Below, piece after piece: positions 8,585-16,211 of a stretch of 64,000 nucleotides of DNA. The stretch lies in contig JACKEA010000002.1 in the NCBI GenBank assembly GCA_020633235.1, forward strand, positions 372,001 to 436,000. Reading direction: 5' to 3'. Numbering within the stretch: position 1 is the stretch's first letter; each line of letters starts with the position of its first letter. The notes below the pieces were generated by a model, which worked only from the letters and a program-made list of their open reading frames with translations, did not search any database and was not told the DNA's origin. The DNA is from Polyangiaceae bacterium. Lineage in GTDB: Bacteria > Myxococcota_A > Polyangia > Polyangiales > Polyangiaceae. A program made the translations under genes and the position numbers.

Positions 8585-9313
8585 ATGCGCGGCTTCGTGG
8601 ATCTGCACTGCCACTGGATCGCGGGGATCGACGACGGTGCTCGATCCCCCGACGAGAGCTTGGCCATGCTGCGCGCTCTCAAGAGCATCGGCTTCGATCG
8701 CGTGGTGGCCACGCCCCACATGCGACCGGGAATGTTCGACAATGCTCGAGAGGATCTGCGGGCCGCCTACGATCGCATGGCGCCCCACCTCGCGACGGAC
8801 GGCGAGCTGCCGGAGGTCGCGCTCTCGAGCGAACACTACTTCGACGAAATAGTGTTCGGGCGCATCATGAACGGGGAAGGCTTGCCCTACCCCGGCGAAG
8901 CAGCCGTGCTGCTCGAGTTCTACGAGATCGACTTCCCGCCCATGATCGACCATCGGCTGTTCGACATCCGCGCGAAGAGGCGGCTGTTGCCGGTGATCGC
9001 CCACCCGGAGCGCTACCGCTGCATCTGGCGCGATCCGGAGATCTTGGAGCGACTGGTGGACTCGGGCGTGGCGGCGCTGCTCGACGCCGCAGCGCTGATC
9101 GGCAAGTACGGACGCAAGCCACAGCGTTCGGCCGAAGAGCTTCTGGAGCGAGGCCTGTACCATGCGGCGTGCAGCGACGCGCATCGCCCCGCGGACGTCG
9201 ACGAAGTGAAGGCGGGCATGGATCGCATCGCCCAGCTGTACGGAGCGGAAGAGGTCGATTTCCTGTTCCGCGAGGGGCCCCTCGACCTGCTTTCGGGGAA
9301 GCTGCCGGAGTGA
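8585..9313 (+). CDS. CpsB/CapC-type tyrosine-protein phosphatase (PHP fold)
   Basis: About 242 aa with the PHP-fold metal ligands in order: DLHCH (residues 6-10), TPHM, SSEHYFDE, AHPERYR and CSDAH. This is the arrangement of the manganese-dependent CpsB/CapC/YwqE phosphatases. These dephosphorylate bacterial tyrosine kinases controlling capsule and exopolysaccharide synthesis. The ATG at 8585 starts directly at the first domain strand (MRGFVDLHCH). The stop overlaps the GTG of the next gene (GTGA). No tyrosine kinase or polysaccharide operon lies in this window, so the partner is elsewhere. Confidence 0.88.
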   Translation: MRGFVDLHCHWIAGIDDGARSPDESLAMLRALKSIGFDRVVATPHMRPGMFDNAREDLRAAYDRMAPHLATDGELPEVALSSEHYFDEIVFGRIMNGEGLPYPGEAAVLLEFYEIDFPPMIDHRLFDIRAKRRLLPVIAHPERYRCIWRDPEILERLVDSGVAALLDAAALIGKYGRKPQRSAEELLERGLYHAACSDAHRPADVDEVKAGMDRIAQLYGAEEVDFLFREGPLDLLSGKLPE

Positions 9314-10404
9314 GCCCGCGCCCGAGCAGCGTCGGCCGGGGCTGGCTTTCGCGCCACTGGTTCAAGTTGGTCACGTCCCTGGCCATCGGCGCCGGCTTCG
9401 TGTGGCTGCTCCACGCCGGAGCCTTGCCCATCATTCCGGGTCGCGACGCCTTTGCGCGCATGCGCTGGTGGACGATCCCCGCCTACGTGGTGCTGTGGTC
9501 CGTCGTGCACTGGCTCCGAGCCGCCCGTTGGTACTGGCTCTTGGAGCCGATTCACCGCGTTCCCCTCAAGCGCGTGGTCAACGTCGCGTTCATCGGGTTC
9601 TTGGCCATCGTGGTGCTGCCGTTTCGGACGGGCGAGATGGTGCGGCCCATCCTGGTCCGCAAGAAGGGGCAGCTCTCCGGCTGGGCCGCGACCGGGACCA
9701 TCGGCGCCGAGCGCATCATCGATGGCCTGGTGCTGAGCTTGTTTCTGTTCGCCGGGCTGTCGCTGTCCCGGCCGCTGGATCCGTTGCCGAGCCGCATCGG
9801 GAATCTGCCGGTGCCCGCCGCGGTGGTGCCCAGCGCCGCCTACGCTGCGTTGGTGCTGTTCGCCGCCGCGTTCGTGGCCATGGGCGTGTACTACTGGCGA
9901 CGGGAGCTGGCCCGACGCATGACCCATTCCGTGGTGGGGCGCTTCTCGCCTCGCCTGGCGGATTGGCTCGGTGAACGCGTCGAGAAGGTGGCGGAGGGCC
10001 TCCGCTTCTTGCCCGAAGCCCGCTACAGCGCGCCCTTCATCGCAGTCACCATCCTGTACTGGCTGACCAACGCCCTCGGCTCCTGGCTGCTGGCCTGGGG
10101 CTGCGGCTTCGATCAGATGGACTACTGGGAGGCCTGCGTGAACATGGGCGTCTTGGCCCTGGGCATCTTGCTGCCCAACGCCCCGGGCTTCTTCGGCGCG
10201 TTCCAGATCTCGGTCTACGCTGCCCTGGCCATGTACTTCGCTCCTGAAGACGTGGTGGGACCGGGCGCAGCCTTCGTCCTGATCCTGTACCTGGCGCAGA
10301 CGGGCATCACCATCGCCGCGGCGGCCTGGGGCTTCGTGGCGGAGCACGAGAGCGTGCGCGAGGCGCTGACTCCAGAGACCAAGGACCTGGAAGCCCGCGC
10401 GTAA
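9310..10404 (+). CDS. YbhN/AglD-type membrane protein (flippase-like, UPF0104)
   Basis: A 364-residue polytopic membrane protein with about eight hydrophobic segments. It resembles the lysylphosphatidylglycerol synthase transmembrane region / UPF0104 family. Family features visible are FRTGEMVRPILVRKK after the third helix, GTIGAERIIDGL, and a C-terminal GILLPNAPGFFGAFQ segment. Family members are proposed to move or transfer glycolipids and phospholipids, but there is no soluble aminoacyltransferase domain here. The GTG start overlaps the stop of the phosphatase gene (GTGA at 9310-9313), so translation is coupled. A link to cell-envelope polysaccharide is plausible from that context only. 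Confidence 0.82.
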   Translation: MSPRPSSVGRGWLSRHWFKLVTSLAIGAGFVWLLHAGALPIIPGRDAFARMRWWTIPAYVVLWSVVHWLRAARWYWLLEPIHRVPLKRVVNVAFIGFLAIVVLPFRTGEMVRPILVRKKGQLSGWAATGTIGAERIIDGLVLSLFLFAGLSLSRPLDPLPSRIGNLPVPAAVVPSAAYAALVLFAAAFVAMGVYYWRRELARRMTHSVVGRFSPRLADWLGERVEKVAEGLRFLPEARYSAPFIAVTILYWLTNALGSWLLAWGCGFDQMDYWEACVNMGVLALGILLPNAPGFFGAFQISVYAALAMYFAPEDVVGPGAAFVLILYLAQTGITIAAAAWGFVAEHESVREALTPETKDLEARA

Positions 10405-10410
10405 AACTTG

Positions 10411-10430
10411 CCCACCCGCGCCGGGGTGGG
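10411..10430 (+). terminator. Short GC hairpin
   Basis: CCCACCC (10411-10417) pairs with GGGTGGG (10424-10430) around a 6-nt loop, 6 bp after the flippase-like gene. There is no T-run after the stem, so termination is uncertain. Confidence 0.35.
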
Positions 10431-10445
10431 GCACCACGGCAGGCG

Positions 10446-10868
10446 ATGAAGAAGCTCTGGCTCCTCGGCGCCGCGGGCCTGGTGCTGGCATCCGTGATGA
10501 GCGCGACGGGCGCCTCGGCCCGGGTCGAAGGCGATTCCGAGTACAGCAAGGCGCTGACCTACAACGGAGCGCTGCGCTACCTGCGAGTCGACATGGGCTA
10601 CGAGGTGGTCGAGAAAGACCCCGACGCGGCCTACATCCTGTTCCGCTACGAGCCGCCGGGGCACAAGCAGCCCACCAACGGCTCGGTGGAAATCGTCGAG
10701 ACCCGCGACGACGTGAAGGTCTTCGTGCAGCTCCCCCAGATGCCCAGCTACCACGAGACGGTGCTCCGGGACGGGCTGATGAAGAAGCTCCGCACCGAGT
10801 ACGGAGCCCCTCCGAAGAAGAAGAAGAAGCCCGCGCCAAAGCCCATCGCCGACGCCGGAAGCGACTGA
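10446..10868 (+). CDS. Small exported protein of unknown function
   Basis: A 140-residue protein with a clear Sec signal peptide (MKKLWLLGAAGLVLASVMS, cleavage probably after GASA near residue 24). The mature part is a short alpha/beta domain (ALRYLRVDMGYEVVEKDPDAAYILF). It ends in a Lys/Pro tail (PPKKKKKPAPKP). It precedes the kinase gene by about 50 bp on the same strand. No family was recognised. A periplasmic location is inferred from the signal peptide. Confidence 0.75.
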   Translation: MKKLWLLGAAGLVLASVMSATGASARVEGDSEYSKALTYNGALRYLRVDMGYEVVEKDPDAAYILFRYEPPGHKQPTNGSVEIVETRDDVKVFVQLPQMPSYHETVLRDGLMKKLRTEYGAPPKKKKKPAPKPIADAGSD

Positions 10869-10917
10869 AGGCGTTGGCAGGCGGGGGCTTGTGGGGATAG
10901 ATGAGGCCCCCGGCTCG

Positions 10918-12186
10918 ATGGATCTCCCCGAACCCGCCTTGCCCGACGCGATCGGGCGCTACCAGATCGTCCGTGCGCTGGGACACGGCGCCATGGGACG
11001 CGTGCTCCTGGCCCGAGATCCCGTGCTGGACCGCCTGGTAGCCATCAAGCTGCTCCGGGACGACCTGAAGCTTCCGCCGGAGCAGCGCCAGAGCTTGTTC
11101 GATCGCATGCGGCAAGAAGCGCGCGCCTCCGCGCGGGTGCTGCACCCCAACATCGTCTCTCTCCACGACATGGGGGAGGATCCGGAGCTCGGGCTCTACC
11201 TCGTGTTCGAGTACGTGGAAGGCGTCACCCTGAAGGAGCGCCTCGGGCGGGGGCCGCTGGGCCCCGAGGCAGCCGCCAAGGTCGCCCGCGAGATCGGTGA
11301 CGCGCTGAACACGGCCCACGCGGCGGGCGTGCTCCACCGGGACATCAAGCCGGAGAACCTGATCTTGTCGCGCACCGGCGCCAAGATCGCCGACTTCGGC
11401 ATCGCGCGGGTGCCGGATTCCACCCTGACCCGGGACGGCGGGCTGCTCGGCACGCCGGCATACAGCGCACCGGAGTCGATCCACCACGGCAAGTTCTCGC
11501 CGCTCACGGATCAGTTCAGCCTGGCGGCCACGTTGTACGAAGCCATCAGCGGTCGGCGCGCCTTTCCGGGAGAGGACGCGTTGGCCGTCGCCACACGCAT
11601 CGCCACGGAGTATCCGCCGCTGATCGCCGCGGCGTCGGGGTTGGATCCGCACGTGGACACGGTGCTGCTGCGGGCGCTGGACAAGGAGCCCAAGAAGCGT
11701 TGGCCCAGCACCGACGACTTCGGGCGCGCGCTGTCCGAAGCGCTGCTCGCCGCGCCGCGCTCGCACATGCCGACGCTTCCGGACCAGCGCCGCGAGCAGG
11801 CCATGCGCCACGGCGCCGAACGCCGCGGCGCGCGCCTCGCCATAGGCGGCTTCGTGATCGGCGCGTTGCTCGGCGCCGGAGGCCTGTGGATCTATTCGCG
11901 ACAGGACACGTCGCCGCTGCCCGCACCCATCGCCTCCACCGCCCCCACGGCGGAGCCCATCGGCTTTCTCGCCGAGAGCCCGCCGACGCGTGCGAAGCGC
12001 AGTGCCGAAAGCGAAGAGCACACGCATCGCACCGTCACGGAGCGCGATGCAGGCAGCGACGACGCGACCGACGCCGACGCGGACGGAGCGACAAATCTTC
12101 CAGCCCTGATGAATGAAGACGACGATGCTGGAACCCCGAGCGCCGATGCGGGTGTCAGCGTCAAATCGAAGCCGAAGTCACCTTGA
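10918..12186 (+). CDS. Membrane-anchored Ser/Thr protein kinase (Hanks type)
   Basis: A 422-residue kinase. The catalytic domain spans about 14-275 with G-loop GHGAMG (22-27), VAIK Lys44, HRDIKPEN (140-147), DFG (159-161) and the GTPAYSAPE activation segment, so it should be catalytically active. One membrane helix (about 306-326) separates it from an acidic, low-complexity extracytoplasmic tail rich in D and A. The ATG at 10918 starts just ahead of the domain. A GTG at 10891 would add nine residues. The gene lies directly upstream of two paralogous Cys-rich lipoproteins and an FGE-fold protein, which may be parts of the same envelope response. This is inferred from position. Confidence 0.9.
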   Translation: MDLPEPALPDAIGRYQIVRALGHGAMGRVLLARDPVLDRLVAIKLLRDDLKLPPEQRQSLFDRMRQEARASARVLHPNIVSLHDMGEDPELGLYLVFEYVEGVTLKERLGRGPLGPEAAAKVAREIGDALNTAHAAGVLHRDIKPENLILSRTGAKIADFGIARVPDSTLTRDGGLLGTPAYSAPESIHHGKFSPLTDQFSLAATLYEAISGRRAFPGEDALAVATRIATEYPPLIAAASGLDPHVDTVLLRALDKEPKKRWPSTDDFGRALSEALLAAPRSHMPTLPDQRREQAMRHGAERRGARLAIGGFVIGALLGAGGLWIYSRQDTSPLPAPIASTAPTAEPIGFLAESPPTRAKRSAESEEHTHRTVTERDAGSDDATDADADGATNLPALMNEDDDAGTPSADAGVSVKSKPKSP

Positions 12187-12283
12187 CCCCCAACGCTCGG
12201 CGGCGGTATTTGCGCTGCGTCCTTTGTCGCTCGTGCTCGAGCGCGGAGCGACTTGGCACTTGGGATCCATCGGAGGAATTCGC

Positions 12284-12841
12284 ATGAAGCTCGTCAGCGT
12301 GCTCGCAGCACTCAGCTTGTCGGTCGTCGGTCTCGGAGCGTGCAGCTCCAGCAGTGATGGTGGAAGCGGCGGCGGTGCCGGCACCGCGGGCGGTGGCAGC
12401 GGCGGCACAGGCGCTACCGGCGCGACCGGCGGCGTGGGCGCTTCCGGCGGTGTGGGCGCGACCGGCGGCGTGGGCGCCTCCGGCGGCGTGGGCGCGACCG
12501 GCGGCACCGGTGCCACGGGCGGCGCAGGCGGCACCGGTGGCGCTACGTGCTCGGTGCAGCTTCAAGGTGTGCCGCCGGCGTGCGCGGACTGCGGCGCTGC
12601 GAAGTGCTGCAGCCAGTTCGAGGCCTGCATCAACGACACTACGTGCGCGGCGTTCAACACCTGCCTCGGCCAGCACGCTACTGACGCGCAGGCGTGCATC
12701 GGCAGCGCCGCGGGAGACACTGCGAAGCTGAAGACTTGCCTCACGGGGCTGTGCCCCACGGACGACAACACGTACACGTCCTGGTTCAGCGGCCAAGCCT
12801 GCCTGATCCAGAGCTGTCAGACCGAGTGCGCCGGCGGCTGA
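12284..12841 (+). CDS. Cys-rich lipoprotein with Gly-rich linker (paralogue 1)
   Basis: About 185 aa. A lipoprotein signal peptide ends in the lipobox LGAC (Cys20). It is followed by a Ser/Gly stretch and a low-complexity linker of GGVGATGG/GGVGASGG repeats (about 28-88). The C-terminal domain (90-185) has 14 cysteines, including a CC pair (KCCSQFEAC). The order ends with C-x4-C-x3-C, suggesting a disulfide-stabilised fold outside the inner membrane. A strong SD GGAGGA (12272-12277) precedes the ATG. The next gene encodes a protein with the same design and cysteine number. Function unknown; such proteins are widespread in myxobacteria. Confidence 0.85.
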   Translation: MKLVSVLAALSLSVVGLGACSSSSDGGSGGGAGTAGGGSGGTGATGATGGVGASGGVGATGGVGASGGVGATGGTGATGGAGGTGGATCSVQLQGVPPACADCGAAKCCSQFEACINDTTCAAFNTCLGQHATDAQACIGSAAGDTAKLKTCLTGLCPTDDNTYTSWFSGQACLIQSCQTECAGG

Positions 12842-12853
12842 GCGTGCACTGTT

Positions 12854-12892
12854 CAATCGCCGAGGGCCTCCGGGCTCTCGGCGATTGTCGTT
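12854..12892 (+). terminator. Rho-independent terminator
   Basis: A perfect 11-bp stem (12854-12864 with 12877-12887) extends inward to about 15 bp around a TCCG tetraloop. It is followed by TCGTTTGT, 12 bp after the stop of the first Cys-rich lipoprotein gene. This is the clearest hairpin terminator in the window and separates the two paralogous lipoprotein genes into different transcripts. Confidence 0.8.
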
Positions 12893-12935
12893 TGTAGCGG
12901 TGGTCCGCTCGGCGCTTACGGGTTACGCTCTCGCC

Positions 12936-13574
12936 GTGGCGCGGCGAAGCACGACAACGGTTCTCTGGGCTCTCGGACTCGCGGCGAGCGTGCTCGTCGG
13001 CTGCAGCTCCTCCAACAACGACGCGGGCCTCGGAGGCGCCGGTGGCGGCGGAGACGGCGGTCCCCCGCCGGGCTGCTCGAGCGCGCCGGACTGCAGCAGC
13101 TGCCAAGCGTGCTTCGATACCTGCTTGTGTAACACCGGGGATCCGAACGGCTGTCTGACCCAATGCGCTGCGGGCACGGGGGGCGCCAGCAGCGGCGGTT
13201 TTGGCGGCAGCGGGGCCGTGGGCGGCAGCGGTGGCGTGGGCGCCACCGGCGGCAGCGGCGGCACGCCGTCCGGCGGCAGCGGCGGCGTGGGCGCCACCGG
13301 CGGTAGCGGCGGCGGCGGCACCTGCGCGGTGCAAGTCCAGACGGGCAGCGCGGCGTGCGACCAGTGTGTGGGCTCGAACTGCTGCTCCCAGCTACAAGCC
13401 TGCTTTGGCAACACCGCCTGCTCCGGCCTCAACAGCTGTCTCGGGCAGTTCTGCTCCAACGCCTCCAACCTGAATACCTGCGCGAGTCAGTTCTGCTCGC
13501 AGTACCTGTCGGGAGCCAACGCGTTCAACGCGATGTTGCAGTGCTTCCAGACGGCGTGTGCAGGCTCGTGTTGA
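12936..13574 (+). CDS. Cys-rich lipoprotein with Gly-rich linker (paralogue 2)
   Basis: About 212 aa from the GTG at 12936. The start is not firm, because no clear Shine-Dalgarno is seen and the frame is open from 12885. The lipobox is LVGC (Cys23). It differs from its neighbour by an additional short Cys-rich module (PGCSSAPDCSSCQACFDTC) before the GGVGATGG-type linker. The C-terminal domain again has 14 cysteines with the same CC pair (NCCSQLQAC). The pair therefore looks like an old tandem duplication. No enzymatic motif was seen. The gene ends almost at the start of the FGE-fold gene. Confidence 0.8.
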   Translation: MARRSTTTVLWALGLAASVLVGCSSSNNDAGLGGAGGGGDGGPPPGCSSAPDCSSCQACFDTCLCNTGDPNGCLTQCAAGTGGASSGGFGGSGAVGGSGGVGATGGSGGTPSGGSGGVGATGGSGGGGTCAVQVQTGSAACDQCVGSNCCSQLQACFGNTACSGLNSCLGQFCSNASNLNTCASQFCSQYLSGANAFNAMLQCFQTACAGSC

Positions 13575-13575
13575 G

Positions 13576-14550
13576 GTGACGGTGCGCGCGCTCGGACGAT
13601 GGGCCCTGCTCGGGCTCGGGCTGGGTCTGCCCATCGTCGGAGCACCTTCGACGCTACACGCCGCCGACACGCGTCCTCACTTCGGTCGCGAGGCGAAGAA
13701 CCCCGCGGAGCACGCCGTCACGGGTGGTCTGGTCACCCTGCGTGCGCCGCGCTCGCTGATGATCCGGGTGCCGGCTTCCACGTTCTACATGGGCTCCACG
13801 GTGACGGAGGTGCTCGACGCCGTCGCCATGTGCGCCCGTGAGCCCCTCGGCCATCGCTGCCGCGAGGAGATGTTCTCCGACGAGCTCAGTCGCCACCGCG
13901 TGCACCTCGACGGCTACTGGCTGGATCGCACCGAGGTCACGGTCGAGGCCTATGGCCGCTGCGTCGCCCTCGGGCGCTGTCGCGCCCAGCCATTTGCCGA
14001 CGGCGCCGAACGCTTCAATCGCCCCCGCTATCCGGCCACCTTCGTGAGCTGGGACGACGCCCGGGACTACTGCAAGTTCCGCGGCGCCCGGCTGCCCACG
14101 GAGGCCGAGCTCGAGCGGGCCGGCCGGGGCGTGGAGAACCGCCGCTTTCCCTGGGGCAATCTGTACAACTCCCACGCCGCCAACCACGGCCGCTTGGGCC
14201 TCGACACCACCGACGCCGGCGACGGCTTCTCCGAGCTGGCGCCGGTCGGCTCGTTCCCCGCCGGACGCACTCCCGAGGGCTTCCTCGATCTCGCGGGCAA
14301 CGTCGCCGAGTGGGCGTCGGACCGCTACGTCCCGGGCTACGCCGAGGGCGCCACGACCAATCCCAAGGGCCCGCCGAACCTGCTCGGCACCGCCGGCCGC
14401 GTGGTTCGCGGCGGGCACTACGGCAGCGCCGGCCCCTGGCTGCGCAGCGCGGCCCGCGGCAACGCCGATCCCACCGCGCGCAGCCCGCACATCGGCTTCC
14501 GCTGTGCCCGCTCCGACAATCCCCGTCGCGATGCTCAAGGAAGTGATTGA
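13576..14550 (+). CDS. Formylglycine-generating-enzyme-fold (SUMF1/FGE-sulfatase) protein
   Basis: About 324 aa with an N-terminal signal-like helix (RALGRWALLGLGLGLPIVGA) and one FGE-sulfatase domain from about 60 to the end. Family signatures visible are GYWLDRTEVTVEAYGRC, PATFVSWDDARDYCKFRGARLPTEAE (shown in parts), FPWGN, LDLAGNVAEWASD, RVVRGGHY and a C-terminal GFRCAR. Exported proteins of this fold in myxobacteria are common and usually of unknown role; some relatives oxidise Cys to formylglycine. Candidate starts are the GTGs at 13576 and 13582. The first codons abut the preceding lipoprotein gene. The neighbouring Cys-rich lipoproteins show no CxPxR motif, so they are not evident substrates. 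Confidence 0.83.
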   Translation: MTVRALGRWALLGLGLGLPIVGAPSTLHAADTRPHFGREAKNPAEHAVTGGLVTLRAPRSLMIRVPASTFYMGSTVTEVLDAVAMCAREPLGHRCREEMFSDELSRHRVHLDGYWLDRTEVTVEAYGRCVALGRCRAQPFADGAERFNRPRYPATFVSWDDARDYCKFRGARLPTEAELERAGRGVENRRFPWGNLYNSHAANHGRLGLDTTDAGDGFSELAPVGSFPAGRTPEGFLDLAGNVAEWASDRYVPGYAEGATTNPKGPPNLLGTAGRVVRGGHYGSAGPWLRSAARGNADPTARSPHIGFRCARSDNPRRDAQGSD

Positions 14551-15094
14551 GCCGACCCCCGCGGTGCAGCTCCCGCTGCATCGCCAGACGACGTTCGTCT
14601 TGGTGCGCCCGCACTACCCCGAGAACGTGGGCGCCGCCGCTCGCGCCATCAAGACCATGGGCTTCACCCAGCTGACGTTGGTGAAGCCGGGACGCTTGGC
14701 GGCACCTCGCCACGAGATGGCGCTCAAGATGGCAGTGAAATCGCGGGACGTGCTGCTCGCCGCGCCGGTCGTCGACACGCTGCCCCAAGCCCTCGAGGGC
14801 GTCGATTTCGTGGTGGCCACCACCGCGCGCCCCGGCGTCAGCGGCGTGCTCGCGCCCCGCACCATCGCTCCGGAGCTGCTCGACCGCGCCGAGCGCGGCG
14901 AGCGCATCGCCATCGTCTTCGGCAACGAGAAGACCGGCCTCTCCAGCGAGGATCTGGAGCTGGCCGGCGCCCGCGTCCGCATCCCGATGGCCGCCAACCA
15001 GCCCTCCGTCAATCTGGCTCAGGCCACACAGCTCATCGCCTATGAGCTGTTCACGTCGGCGCTGGCACACGCCCAAGGCCCAAGCTCCGCTTGA
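14531..15094 (+). CDS. TrmJ-like SPOUT RNA 2'-O-methyltransferase
   Basis: About 187 aa; a SPOUT-class (trefoil-knot) methyltransferase of the TrmH/SpoU superfamily. Motif 1 is PENVGAAARAIKTMGF, motif 2 is AIVFGNEKTGLSSEDL and motif 3 is PSVNLAQATQLIAYEL. The GNEKTGL form with NLAQA resembles TrmJ, which methylates position 32 of tRNA, more than TrmL or RlmB. The first ATG (14531) overlaps the end of the FGE-fold gene by 20 bp, and a GTG at 14504 would also be in frame. A copy of the dispersed motif follows the stop codon. Confidence 0.85.
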   Translation: MLKEVIEPTPAVQLPLHRQTTFVLVRPHYPENVGAAARAIKTMGFTQLTLVKPGRLAAPRHEMALKMAVKSRDVLLAAPVVDTLPQALEGVDFVVATTARPGVSGVLAPRTIAPELLDRAERGERIAIVFGNEKTGLSSEDLELAGARVRIPMAANQPSVNLAQATQLIAYELFTSALAHAQGPSSA

Positions 15095-15096
15095 TT

Positions 15097-15115
15097 TTGT
15101 CGGTCCGCCGCGGAA
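15097..15115 (+). repeat. Dispersed 19-bp motif, perfect consensus copy
   Basis: TTGTCGGTCCGCCGCGGAA directly after the methyltransferase stop codon. It is the only clear copy in this window that lies between two genes of the same direction; the others sit at convergent junctions or at the end of scpA. It contains the partial palindrome TCCGCCGCGGA. Confidence 0.6.
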
Positions 15116-15158
15116 GCGCCGGGGACGCCTACGCCGCGGCAGGCTATATACGCCCTCG

Positions 15159-16211
15159 ATGCTCGTCGATCTTCGTTCCGACACCGTCACCCGTCCCAGC
15201 GCCGAGATGCGCCGCCGCATGGCGGCCGCGGAGGTGGGCGACGACATCTACGGAGAAGATCCCAGCGTGCGCGCGCTGGAAGAGCGCGTGGCGTCCCTGC
15301 TGGGCAAGGAGCGCGCGCTGTTCGTGCCCTCGGGCACCATGAGCAACCAGCTGGCGCTGATGGTGCAAACGAAGCGGGGCGACGAGATCGTGATCGGCGA
15401 GGGCTCTCACTGCGCCTGGTTCGAGTCGGGGGCGGCGGGCGCCCTGAGCGGCGTTCAGATTGCCGTGGCGGGCCAGGGCGGCCTGTTCGACGTGGCGGAG
15501 CTCGAGGCCGCCCTCAAGCCGAAGGCGTTCTACATGCCGCGCACCGCGTTGGTGGTGCTGGAGAACAGCCACAATCGCTCGGGTGGCCGCGTGTTTCCCC
15601 AAGATGCCGCGGAGCGCGTGGCCGCCCGCGCGCGGGAGCTGTCCCTCGCGGTGCACCTCGACGGCGCGCGGCTGTGGAATGCCGCCGCGGCCACCGGCCT
15701 CTCCCTCGAACGCTTGGCGCGCCCCGCGGATACCGTCAGCGTGTGCTTCTCCAAGGGGCTCGGCGCACCGGTGGGCTCCGCGCTGGTGGGCCCCGACGCG
15801 CTGCTCACCGAGGCTCATCGCTTCCGTCGCATGCTCGGCGGCGCCATGCGGCAGAGCGGCATCCTGGCCGCCGCGGCGCTGTACGCGCTGGACGCCAACA
15901 TGAGCCGTCTCGTCGAAGACCACGACAAGGCCAAGGCCTTTGCCCGAGTGCTGAGCCAGGCGCGGGGCGCGAGGGTGGACGTGTCGGCGGTAGAGACGAA
16001 CATCGTCAACGTGGTGCTCGAGCGCGCGAACGAAGACGCCGTGCTGGCAGCCGCGAAGGAGCGCGGAGTGCTGCTCGGTACCATCGCCCCGCGCACGCTG
16101 CGCGCCGTGATGCACCTGGACGCGAGCGCAGCGGACGTGGAGCGCGGCGCGGGGCTCCTCGCCGCCGTGATCGAAGAGCAGACCCACGCCGCCGAGGAGC
16201 ACCACACGTGA
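15159..16211 (+). CDS. ltaE: Low-specificity L-threonine aldolase
   Basis: About 350 aa; a fold-type I PLP enzyme cleaving L-threonine/L-allo-threonine to glycine and acetaldehyde. The N-terminus VDLRSDTVTRPSAEMRRRM is the family hallmark, followed by GEDPSV and PSGTMSNQLAL. The PLP-lysine is in SVCFSKGLGAPVG, and HLDGARLWNAA carries the Asp that contacts the cofactor pyridine nitrogen. Length is normal. The ATG at 15159 starts exactly at the family N-terminus. The gene overlaps the next one at GTGA, so the two are translationally coupled. Glycine from this enzyme could feed the glycine cleavage system encoded at 48.7-51.6 kb. Confidence 0.93.
   Translation: MLVDLRSDTVTRPSAEMRRRMAAAEVGDDIYGEDPSVRALEERVASLLGKERALFVPSGTMSNQLALMVQTKRGDEIVIGEGSHCAWFESGAAGALSGVQIAVAGQGGLFDVAELEAALKPKAFYMPRTALVVLENSHNRSGGRVFPQDAAERVAARARELSLAVHLDGARLWNAAAATGLSLERLARPADTVSVCFSKGLGAPVGSALVGPDALLTEAHRFRRMLGGAMRQSGILAAAALYALDANMSRLVEDHDKAKAFARVLSQARGARVDVSAVETNIVNVVLERANEDAVLAAAKERGVLLGTIAPRTLRAVMHLDASAADVERGAGLLAAVIEEQTHAAEEHHT

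Noticed and set aside
9013..12027. A 1004-residue frame antisense to the flippase-like and kinase genes
   Set aside because: It crosses three well-supported genes on the other strand and has no recognisable domain.
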